Source: UBA1479 sp963976055
GTDB lineage: Bacteria; Pseudomonadota; Alphaproteobacteria; Rhodospirillales; Casp-alpha2
Direction of reading: 5' to 3'
Assembly (NCBI GenBank): GCA_963976055.1
Contig: CAXBJB010000014.1
Location: 1 to 64,000, forward strand
DNA: 64,000 nt
The position numbers and the translations under genes were made by a program. Under the pieces are notes generated by a model, which did no database searches, was not told where the DNA came from, and saw only the letters and a list, made by a program, of their open reading frames with translations. Positions 34,253-41,034 of the stretch are shown here, in pieces (position 1 is the first letter of the stretch; every line of letters starts with the position of its first letter).

Positions 34253-34302
34253 CGGGAAACCTGATATCGCCCCGGAAACGAACTCACCCAGACGAGGCCC
34301 CC

Positions 34303-34665
34303 ATGTCCATCCCCGTCCGCAAAAGCAAGGCGCCGCCCCCGCCCTTCGACTGTCCCCTGGTCGAATGCATGTCGGTCCTGGGCAAGGCCTGGGCCGTCAA
34401 CGTGGTGTGGTGCCTGAGCGCCGGCCCCCGCCGCTTCAACGAACTGATGCACGATATTCCCGGGCTGTCGGCCAAGGTGCTGTCGACCCGGCTTCGCGAG
34501 ATGGAAGAGGACTTCGTGGTGACGCGAAGCGTCAAGCCGACATCGCCGCCGACGGTGGAATACGCGCTCACGGACCTGGGCGAGGACCTTATCCCCGCCA
34601 TCGCGGCGATCGCCGAGGTCGGGCACAAGCTGAAACTGCGCAAGGGCGGTTGTAAGACGGGGTGA
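34303..34665 (+). CDS. HxlR-family winged-helix regulator with redox-type cysteines
   Basis: A 120-residue MarR-like regulator. The HxlR signature DCPLVECMSVLGKAWAVNVVWCL and the winged-helix segment RRFNELMHDIPGLSAKVLSTRLREME are present. Three cysteines lie at about 17, 22 and 37; in relatives such as YodB and HypR an N-terminal cysteine senses quinones, aldehydes or disulfide stress. The start at 34303 has a GAGG ribosome-binding site. Its divergent neighbours are a nitronate monooxygenase and a glutathione transferase, which fits a thiol-based electrophile switch controlling them. Confidence 0.87.
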   Translation: MSIPVRKSKAPPPPFDCPLVECMSVLGKAWAVNVVWCLSAGPRRFNELMHDIPGLSAKVLSTRLREMEEDFVVTRSVKPTSPPTVEYALTDLGEDLIPAIAAIAEVGHKLKLRKGGCKTG

Positions 34666-34674
34666 CGCGGCGGA

Positions 34675-35733
34675 CTAAGCCCGGTCCCAGCCCGCCTGGG
34701 GCCGCACGGCGCCGACGGGTTTGCCCTCGGCGTTGACCACGGCCATCTCCAGAAACGGCGCCATGTCGGCGCGGGCACCCTCGTCGAAGGCGCCGAGGAA
34801 ATTCAACAAATTCGCCATCAACGTGTCCGACGCGCGCTTGGCGCCGTCCTCGGCCTTCACCGCCACGCCCAATCCCAGGCCCGGCAGGACCGCCGCATGC
34901 ACGGCCTCGGCCCCCGTCTTCGTCGCGAACACGGGCGCCGCCGTGCGCTTGGCGACGCCGATGCCCGCCGTCATGGCGGCATGGTCGAAGCGGCCGCGCC
35001 CGGAAACCATGAAATTGTGCTTGGCCATGGACGACACGATGCGCTGGGCCGCAGCCGTGCGTACCGCGCCCAGGCCGGCGGTAACCGGGTCGGCCATTTT
35101 CGCCATGGCGCGGGCCAACGCCGCAAGCGGCATGCCGTAAACGGGAATGCCGCAGCCGTCGACGCCGCGCCCCGTACCGGAAAGATCGGCCCCGCCCATT
35201 TCCATGAGTGCTTGATAGAGGCGCCGTTGCACCGGATGGTCGGCGCCGGTGTAGCCGTGGAGATCCTCGCCCATGTGCAGCGCCGTCGCGAGAAAGCCCG
35301 TGTGCTTGCCCGAACAATTGTTATGGAGCCGCGTCGGCGCCGCGTCCTGCTTGATCAGCCGGTGGGCCGCGGCCTCGTCCGTCGGCATCTGGGCGCCGCA
35401 TTCCAGGTCGCCTTCGCCCCGGCCGATGTCGCCCAACCAGGCCTCGACCGCCATGATATGCGCCGCCGAGGCGGAATGGGACGCGGTGGCCAGAGCGATA
35501 CGCTCGTCGGTCAGGCGCCAGTGGTCGGCCGCCCCCGTTTCGATCAGGGCCAGGGTCTGCAGCGGCTTGATCGCCGATCGGGGATAGATTTCCAAATCCC
35601 CGTCGCCCCAGGCGTGGATGATGTTGCCGGCCGCGTCGGCGACCACCGCATGAACGCGGTGGCGGCTTTCGACCAGGGTGCCGCGCGTGACCTCGACGAT
35701 CGCGGGGGCCGGTGAATGGATGCTTTTCGTCAT
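34675..35733 (-). CDS. Asparaginase, Rhizobium etli type (asparaginase II family)
   Basis: A 352-residue enzyme of the family defined by the thermolabile/inducible R. etli asparaginase, unrelated to the bacterial type I and II enzymes. Typical segments are VEVTRGTLVESRHR near the start, SAIKPLQTLALIE, the NNCSGKHTGFL block (near residue 140) and VDGCGIPVYGMPL (near 200); Ser and Lys residues in these regions form the proposed active site. It hydrolyses asparagine to aspartate and ammonia. The ATG at 35733 is preferred; a GTG at 35748 is in frame. It is convergent with the HxlR gene and divergent from the IalB gene. Confidence 0.85.
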   Translation of the reverse strand: MTKSIHSPAPAIVEVTRGTLVESRHRVHAVVADAAGNIIHAWGDGDLEIYPRSAIKPLQTLALIETGAADHWRLTDERIALATASHSASAAHIMAVEAWLGDIGRGEGDLECGAQMPTDEAAAHRLIKQDAAPTRLHNNCSGKHTGFLATALHMGEDLHGYTGADHPVQRRLYQALMEMGGADLSGTGRGVDGCGIPVYGMPLAALARAMAKMADPVTAGLGAVRTAAAQRIVSSMAKHNFMVSGRGRFDHAAMTAGIGVAKRTAAPVFATKTGAEAVHAAVLPGLGLGVAVKAEDGAKRASDTLMANLLNFLGAFDEGARADMAPFLEMAVVNAEGKPVGAVRPQAGWDRA

Positions 35734-35799
35734 GCCTTCCCATGCCACCGAACGGCGGGGCTGGCAAGGGCCGGCAAAAAGTTATCCCGCGCCCCGGGC

Positions 35800-35828
35800 T
35801 TGAGGCCCGCCGCCGTCCCGGCTATCTA
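35800..35828 (+). promoter_or_regulatory. Predicted promoter of the IalB gene, leaderless arrangement
   Basis: TTGAGG, a 17-nt spacer and TATCTA; the -10 ends six nt before the ATG, so transcription should start at or next to the initiation codon. No Shine-Dalgarno sequence precedes that ATG. Confidence 0.45.
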
Positions 35829-35834
35829 TGAGCG

Positions 35835-36341
35835 ATGATCCGACACCTTACCGCGCCGGCGCTTGCCGTGCTGACCCTGCTTATCCCCGCCGCCGCCCAG
35901 GCCGCGCCGGAGCTGATCGGCCTGTTCGACGACTGGGAGGCCTATACGGCCAACGAGGCCGGGGCCAAGATCTGCTACATGGGATCCGAGCCCAAGAAGA
36001 TGGAGGGCAAGTATTCCGCGCGCGGCCGCGTGGTCATGCTGGTCACCCATCGGCCCAAGGACAAGGAAAAGGGCGTCGTTTCCGTGACCACGGGCTACGA
36101 CTACAAGGAAGGCTCGGACGCCACGGTGACCATCGGCGACAAGACCTACAAGCTGTTCACCTCGGGCGGGCATGCCTTCGCCGAGGAAGGCAAGGACGCC
36201 GCCCTGGTCGACGCCATGATCCGGGGGGCGGACATGATCGTGAAGGGCACCTCGTCGCGCGGCACGCTGACCACGGACACCTATTCGCTCAAGGGCTTCA
36301 CGGCGGCCTGGAAAGCCATCGGCAAGGCCTGCGGGTTCTAG
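35835..36341 (+). CDS. Invasion-associated locus B (IalB) family periplasmic protein
   Basis: A 168-residue secreted protein. Residues 1-23 are a Sec signal peptide (cleavage after AAQAA). The mature protein has the IalB-like beta-rich layout: GLFDDWEAYTA followed by KICYMGSEPKK, then MLVTHRP and a C-terminal FTAAWKAIGKACGF, with two cysteines (ICYM and KACGF) that probably form a disulfide. IalB was first named in Bartonella, but homologues are widespread in free-living alphaproteobacteria and their function is unclear. The mRNA is predicted to be leaderless. It is monocistronic, followed by the toxin-antitoxin pair. Confidence 0.83.
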   Translation: MIRHLTAPALAVLTLLIPAAAQAAPELIGLFDDWEAYTANEAGAKICYMGSEPKKMEGKYSARGRVVMLVTHRPKDKEKGVVSVTTGYDYKEGSDATVTIGDKTYKLFTSGGHAFAEEGKDAALVDAMIRGADMIVKGTSSRGTLTTDTYSLKGFTAAWKAIGKACGF

Positions 36342-36378
36342 GATTTCCCCTTAACGACGGTCCGGCCACACAATCCGA

Positions 36379-36407
36379 TTGAAGATACTACTGCCCTGCC
36401 GTATCAT
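36379..36407 (+). promoter_or_regulatory. Predicted promoter of the BrnT toxin-antitoxin operon, leaderless arrangement
   Basis: TTGAAG, a 17-nt spacer and TATCAT. The -10 ends six nt before the BrnT ATG, so the mRNA should begin at the start codon. Both boxes fit sigma70 well. Confidence 0.55.
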
Positions 36408-36413
36408 TACGGC
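36398..36413. promoter_or_regulatory. Operator-like palindrome GCCGTA-N4-TACGGC over the toxin promoter -10
   Basis: Perfect 6-bp arms with a TCAT spacer. It contains the -10 hexamer and ends directly at the toxin ATG. The position is ideal for autorepression by the HTH antitoxin encoded downstream. Confidence 0.6.
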
Positions 36414-36689
36414 ATGGAAATCGAGTTCGATCCGGCCAAGGACGAGATCAACCGAGATAAGCACGGCGCATCCCTGGCCTTCGCCGCAGATGTTTTAAGC
36501 GACCCCAGACGCATCGACCTTGTGGATACCCGGATCGAATACTCGGAGGACCGGACCGTGACCTACGGAAAGGTCATGGGCCGCGTTTGGGTTTGTGTGT
36601 TTACCCGGCGTGGCAACGCCTATCGGCCGATTAGCGTGAGGAAAGCCAATGACCGCGAAACGAAAAGATACCACGACACCGCCCGTTGA
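36414..36689 (+). CDS. brnT: BrnT-family ribonuclease toxin
   Basis: A 91-residue RelE-fold toxin of the BrnT family. The N-terminal IEFDPAKDEINRDKHGASLAFA, the acidic central strand and the C-terminal RRGNAYRPISVRKANDRETKRYH segment are characteristic; the basic Arg/Lys and His residues in the last block are likely RNase residues. BrnT cleaves RNA and arrests growth until bound by its antitoxin. The toxin gene comes first, and the antitoxin gene overlaps its end by 41 nt. No ribosome-binding site is visible, in line with a leaderless mRNA. Confidence 0.87.
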   Translation: MEIEFDPAKDEINRDKHGASLAFAADVLSDPRRIDLVDTRIEYSEDRTVTYGKVMGRVWVCVFTRRGNAYRPISVRKANDRETKRYHDTAR

Positions 36690-36936
36690 TGACGTGGACC
36701 GCCCGATGACCGACGACGAGTTCGGCCGCGGACGCACGGCCTTCGTCGCCAAGCGGGCACGTGACGCCACCAACCTGTCTCAAGCTGAATTCTCCTCCCG
36801 ATACGGCATCCCCATCGGCACCGTCCGGGATTGGGAACAAGGCCGAAAGGCGGCGGAGGCCGCGGCCATGAACTACCTGCTGGTCATCACCAAAATGCCG
36901 GACGCCGTCGCCGAAGCCTTGACGCCGGCGGCATAA
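36649..36936 (+). CDS. HTH-type antitoxin paired with BrnT
   Basis: A 95-residue protein with an unstructured acidic N-terminus (about 1-35, the likely toxin-wrapping part) and a helix-turn-helix domain (LSQAEFSSRYGIPIGTVRDWEQGRKAAEAAAMNYLLVI, about 43-80) of the Xre/MqsA-like type. Classical BrnA antitoxins carry a ribbon-helix-helix DNA-binding domain, so this pairing differs from the founding BrnTA system, although HTH partners of BrnT exist. It starts inside the toxin gene, so translation is coupled. It should neutralise BrnT and repress the operon through the palindrome at 36398-36413. Confidence 0.83.
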   Translation: MTAKRKDTTTPPVDDVDRPMTDDEFGRGRTAFVAKRARDATNLSQAEFSSRYGIPIGTVRDWEQGRKAAEAAAMNYLLVITKMPDAVAEALTPAA

Positions 36937-36993
36937 CGTCCCGACCGCGCCCAAGAACTTTCCGGAACCGGCGCCGGCGTTGCCGCTTTCCCA

Positions 36994-37022
36994 TTGGGAT
37001 GCGGGCCCGGACGCGCTATATG
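36994..37022 (+). promoter_or_regulatory. Predicted promoter of rlmN, leaderless arrangement
   Basis: TTGGGA, a 17-nt spacer and TATATG; the -10 ends seven nt before the rlmN ATG at 37030. The AGGG between them could in part serve as a ribosome-binding site if transcription began further upstream. Confidence 0.42.
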
Positions 37023-37029
37023 AGGGCCC

Positions 37030-38190
37030 ATGACGATGGAAACCGCCCCCGAAAAGACCAATCTGGTCGGCCTGTCCCGCGAGGAACTCGCGGCGGCGGT
37101 TGCCGCCGTGGGCGAAAAGCCGTTCCGCACCAAACAGTTGTGGCACTGGATCTATCATCAGGGCGCGACCGACTTCGCCCAGATGACGACCCTGGCCAAG
37201 CCGCTTCGGGAAAAGCTGGCCGGAATTTTCGAGGTGCGGAAGCCCGTCGTCAGCCGCGAGCAGACCTCGAACGACCGCACCCGCAAGTGGCTGGTCAAGT
37301 TCGAGGACGGCAACGAGGCGGAAACCGTCTACATCCCCGAGGACGACCGGGGGGCGATCTGCATCTCGTCCCAGGTCGGCTGCACCCTGACCTGCACGTT
37401 CTGCCACACGGGCACGCAAAAGCTGGTGCGCAACCTGACGTCCGCGGAAATCGTCGGCCAGTTCATGGTGGCGCGCGACAGCTACGGCGAATGGCCGACG
37501 CCCATGGACGGCGGGCGGCTGATCTCCAACATCGTAATGATGGGCATGGGCGAGCCCCTGTTCAATTACGATAACGTATCGAAGGCGCTGAAGATCATCA
37601 TGGACGGCGAGGGCATCGCGCTGTCCAAGCGGCGGATCACCCTGTCGACCTCGGGCGTGGTGCCGATGATGGAAAAATGCGGCGCGGAATTGGGCGTGAA
37701 TCTTGCCGTTTCGCTGCATGCCGTGACGGATGAGTTGCGCGACGTGCTGGTGCCCATCAACAAGAAATATCCGCTCAAGGACCTGATCCGCGCCTGCCGC
37801 GACTATCCGGGGGCCAACAACGCCCGGCGCATCACCTTCGAATACGTGATGCTGAAGGGCGTCAACGATTCCGAGGCCGACGCCCGGCAGTTGCTGCGCC
37901 TGGCCAAGGGCATCCCCGTCAAGTTCAACCTGATCCCGTTCAACGCCTGGCCGGGCGCGCCCTATGAATGTTCGACACCCGAGGCCATGGACAAGTTCGT
38001 CAGCATTCTCAACGACGGCGGTTTCTCCTCACCCATCCGCCAGCCCCGGGGCCGCGACATCATGGCCGCCTGCGGGCAGTTGAAATCGGCCAGCGAGCGT
38101 GAACGCCTGAAGCGCATGACCGCCCGGGTCGAGGCCCTGGTGCCCGGCGACGCGGATGCGGCAACGCAAGACGCGGCGGGCAATGCCTGA
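37030..38190 (+). CDS. rlmN: Dual-specificity 23S rRNA/tRNA adenine-C2 methyltransferase (radical SAM)
   Basis: A 386-residue radical SAM enzyme that methylates C2 of A2503 in 23S rRNA and A37 of some tRNAs. The 4Fe-4S cluster motif is Cys118-x3-Cys122-x2-Cys125 (GCTLTCTFCHTG). The methyl-carrying cysteine is in DIMAACGQL near the C-terminus. MGMGEPLFNYDNV and ITLSTSGVVPMM are further family motifs. It is the first gene of an operon; the DUF427 gene starts eight nt before its stop. Length is normal. Confidence 0.95.
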   Translation: MTMETAPEKTNLVGLSREELAAAVAAVGEKPFRTKQLWHWIYHQGATDFAQMTTLAKPLREKLAGIFEVRKPVVSREQTSNDRTRKWLVKFEDGNEAETVYIPEDDRGAICISSQVGCTLTCTFCHTGTQKLVRNLTSAEIVGQFMVARDSYGEWPTPMDGGRLISNIVMMGMGEPLFNYDNVSKALKIIMDGEGIALSKRRITLSTSGVVPMMEKCGAELGVNLAVSLHAVTDELRDVLVPINKKYPLKDLIRACRDYPGANNARRITFEYVMLKGVNDSEADARQLLRLAKGIPVKFNLIPFNAWPGAPYECSTPEAMDKFVSILNDGGFSSPIRQPRGRDIMAACGQLKSASERERLKRMTARVEALVPGDADAATQDAAGNA

Positions 38191-38575
38191 TCCGGCGATG
38201 GCCGCCGGCGGGATTGAAATCGCCGATTTCCCCGGCCGCGTGCGCACCGCCGTTTGCGGCATCGTCATCGCCGATAGCACGAACACCAAGATCCTGCGCG
38301 AAGGCAACTATCCGCCCGTGTTCTACTTTCCGCCGGAAGATGTGCGCATGGCCGAGTTCCTGACCGCCACGGCAACGCGCACGACCTGCCCAAAAAAGGG
38401 CGAAGCCCGATATTGGACTTTCCGCCTCGGCGACACGCAAGAAACCGACCTGGCCTGGGCCTATCCGGAGCCCATCCCGGCCTGCGCCGCGATCAAGGAC
38501 CACATCGCCTTTTATTGGGACCGCATGGATGTGTGGTTCGTCGGCGACAAACCCGTCACGGCGCCGCCCGCATGA
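38183..38575 (+). CDS. DUF427 domain protein
   Basis: A 130-residue soluble protein of the DUF427 family, a small beta-rich fold. Visible features are VRTAVCGIVIADS, YPPVFYFPPEDVRM, CPKKGEARYWTF and the C-terminal HIAFYWDRMDVWFVG. The family has no well-established biochemical role. The gene starts within rlmN and ends in an ATGA overlap with the following glycosyltransferase gene, so it is translated as part of that operon. Confidence 0.8.
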   Translation: MPDPAMAAGGIEIADFPGRVRTAVCGIVIADSTNTKILREGNYPPVFYFPPEDVRMAEFLTATATRTTCPKKGEARYWTFRLGDTQETDLAWAYPEPIPACAAIKDHIAFYWDRMDVWFVGDKPVTAPPA

Positions 38576-40287
38576 ACGCCGCCGCCAAAAAGACCCCGCG
38601 TCTGGGCCGCCGCCTGCTGGTCGGCCCGACGGAAGGCTGGAAGCCTTATGCCCTTCTGACCCTGTTCTGCTGCATCCTGTTTCTGCCGGGCATCGCCAGC
38701 CTGCCGCCGCTCGACCGGGACGAAGCCCGCTTCGCCCAGGCCACGGCGCAGATGCTGGAAACCGGCGATTTTGTCGACATCCGCTTTCAGGACCAACCCC
38801 GCCACAAGAAGCCTGCGGGCATCCACTGGCTGCAGGCGGCGAGCGTGACTTTGTTGTCCGACGTGGCCGCGCGGGAGATCTGGGCCTACCGCGTGCCATC
38901 GGTGATTGGTGCCTGGGCCGCCGTGCTGCTGACCTTCGCCATCGGGGCCCTGCTGTTCGACCGACGCGCGGCGTTTGCCGCGGCGGCCATGCTGGCGGCC
39001 TCGACCCTGCTGATCCTGGAGGCCCATCAGGCCAAGACCGACGCGGTCCTGCTGGCCTGCGTCCTGGCGCTGATGCTGCCGCTGGCCCGTCATTACCTGG
39101 CGGCGCGGGGGAAAATCCCCGCAGCCGGGATCGGCTGGTCGCTGCTGTTCTGGCTCGCCATGGCCCTGGGCATTCTCATCAAGGGGCCGATCGCGCCGCT
39201 GATCGCTATTCTGACCCTGGCAACCCTCGCCGTCGCCGACCGCGATGCCGCATCGATCAAGGGCCTGGGCTGGCTCTGGGGCCTGCCGCTGATGCTGGTC
39301 CTCGCCCTGCCCTGGTTCCTCATGGTCGGCGGCGGGGACGCGGGCGGCGACGGTTTCGTCATGACCGCGATCACCACGGACCTGATCCCCAAGCTTCTGG
39401 GCGGCCAGGAAAGCCATGGCGCACCGCCGGGATACTATGTCCTGACCATGCTGCTGTTCTTCTGGCCGGGGGTGTTCCTGGCCTGGCCGGCCCTGTTCCG
39501 CGCGTGGAAGGAACGCACCGATCCGGCGCTCCGTTTCTGCCTCGCCTGGCTGATCCCGGCCTGGATTCTCATGGAGCTCATTCCGACCAAGCTTCCCCAT
39601 TACGTGCTGCCGCTCTACCCGGCCCTGGCCCTAGTCTGCGCGCGGTCCGCCATCGCCATCCTCGACGGCAAAACCCCCTGGTACGACAAGCGAGCCCTGT
39701 GGTTGACCGGCGGGCTATGGGCCCTGGTCGGCCTGGTTCTGGGCGGGACCGCGGCCTATCTGCCCCTTCATTTCGGGTTCGAGCCAACCTGGCATACCTG
39801 GTTCTTCGCCCTGTTCGCGCTCTATCTTCTGGCCACCACGGCGGCGGCCATGAAGCATCACGTGATAAACGAAGCCTTGGAAAACTCCCTGATTTCCGGT
39901 GGCATCCAGACCGCCATGGTGGTCTGGCTGATGGTTGCGGGCTTCGCGCCCCTATGGGTTGCCGACCGCGCCGCCACGGCCGTGGCGGCGGAATTCAAGG
40001 ATGGCGCCGTTCCCGTGACCGCCGCCGCCGGGTTTTCCGAGCCGTCCCTGGTATTCCTTTCCGGAACCGGAACAATTTTGACCTCCGGCGGCGGGGCGGC
40101 TCAACACCTGTTGAACGAGCCTCAGGCCGCCGCCATCGTCGAGGGCCGGGAACTGGCCGCCTTCGCCAAGGCGCTCGGCGACCGGGCGGCGGAGGTGCGC
40201 GAAGCCGCCCAGGTGTCCGGCATCAACTATTCCAAGGGCAAGCCGGTAACCCTGCATGTCTTCGTGCGGAAGGCCCCAGCCAAATGA
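38572..40287 (+). CDS. GT39/ArnT-like membrane glycosyltransferase
   Basis: A 571-residue polytopic protein with about a dozen transmembrane helices. The first external loop carries the catalytic-type acidic motif LDRDEARFAQATAQML (about 45), typical of ArnT/PMT-like GT-C enzymes, followed by QPRHKKPAGIHWLQA. Such enzymes use polyprenyl-phosphate sugars; ArnT transfers aminoarabinose to lipid A. The large C-terminal soluble part (about 480-571) is in the expected place. The ATG at 38572 overlaps the DUF427 stop, and the PAP2 gene overlaps this stop. A PAP2 phosphatase partner suggests modification of lipid A or another polyprenyl-linked envelope polymer. Confidence 0.83.
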   Translation: MNAAAKKTPRLGRRLLVGPTEGWKPYALLTLFCCILFLPGIASLPPLDRDEARFAQATAQMLETGDFVDIRFQDQPRHKKPAGIHWLQAASVTLLSDVAAREIWAYRVPSVIGAWAAVLLTFAIGALLFDRRAAFAAAAMLAASTLLILEAHQAKTDAVLLACVLALMLPLARHYLAARGKIPAAGIGWSLLFWLAMALGILIKGPIAPLIAILTLATLAVADRDAASIKGLGWLWGLPLMLVLALPWFLMVGGGDAGGDGFVMTAITTDLIPKLLGGQESHGAPPGYYVLTMLLFFWPGVFLAWPALFRAWKERTDPALRFCLAWLIPAWILMELIPTKLPHYVLPLYPALALVCARSAIAILDGKTPWYDKRALWLTGGLWALVGLVLGGTAAYLPLHFGFEPTWHTWFFALFALYLLATTAAAMKHHVINEALENSLISGGIQTAMVVWLMVAGFAPLWVADRAATAVAAEFKDGAVPVTAAAGFSEPSLVFLSGTGTILTSGGGAAQHLLNEPQAAAIVEGRELAAFAKALGDRAAEVREAAQVSGINYSKGKPVTLHVFVRKAPAK

Positions 40288-40952
40288 GCAAAACCGCCGC
40301 AAAGCCCCTGAACTGGGGCCTGATCATCGGCGGGTTCCTCGCCGCCGTCGCCGTGTCGGCCCTGTGCATGGCCTTCGTCGACGAGGCCGCCGCGCGCTAT
40401 TTCCGCGACGCCTTCGACGCCGCCGAGCGCCGGTTTTTCGGCCATACGGTGGGAGCCCTGGGCAAGCCGGAATTCTATTTCGCGGCCGCCGCCCTGACCG
40501 CCGCCGCCTGCTGGGCGATGCGCCGGCGCGCGGCCGAGGGGGGCGAGCGCCTGCGCCGGGCCATGCATGCGGCCCTGTTCGTGATCTTTTCCATCGCCTC
40601 GGCCGGGATATTGGTGAACGCCCTCAAGTTCCTGATCGGTCGCATGCGGCCCCGCGAACTGCTGGAAAACGGCCTTTACGGCTTCATCCCCTTCAACACG
40701 GATTTCGGCATGAACTCCTACCCCTCGGGTCATTCCCAGATGGTGTGGTCGCTCGCCGTGTCGCTGTTTTTGATTTTTCCCCGGCTGTGGCCTCTGCTGT
40801 TCACCTTCGCCGCCGCCGTCGCCGCCAGCCGCTTCCTGGCCAGCGTTCATTACGTTTCCGACGTGGTGATGGGCAGTTACATCGGCGCCGTGGTGCCGCT
40901 GCTGTTGAAGCATTACCTCTACGACCGGCGCGGCATCGCCCTCCGCCCCTAG
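40284..40952 (+). CDS. PAP2-family membrane phosphatase (LpxE-like candidate)
   Basis: A 222-residue membrane phosphatase with about six helices and the three PAP2 motifs: KFLIGRMRPRE, YPSGHSQMVWS and SRFLASVHYVSDVVMGS, which supply the catalytic His residues. Substrates in the family include lipid A 1- or 4'-phosphate, undecaprenyl diphosphate and phosphatidylglycerophosphate. Overlap by ATGA with the GT39-like gene suggests a joint role, such as removing a lipid phosphate before or after glycosyl addition. It is the last gene of the rlmN operon. Confidence 0.85.
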   Translation: MSKTAAKPLNWGLIIGGFLAAVAVSALCMAFVDEAAARYFRDAFDAAERRFFGHTVGALGKPEFYFAAAALTAAACWAMRRRAAEGGERLRRAMHAALFVIFSIASAGILVNALKFLIGRMRPRELLENGLYGFIPFNTDFGMNSYPSGHSQMVWSLAVSLFLIFPRLWPLLFTFAAAVAASRFLASVHYVSDVVMGSYIGAVVPLLLKHYLYDRRGIALRP

Positions 40953-41034
40953 GACCCTTCCCCGCCTTCAGACTGTCTTAACCGGTAACGCCCTAGACTC
41001 AGGGGCTTATCGGAGACGATCGAACTGGGGGTCC

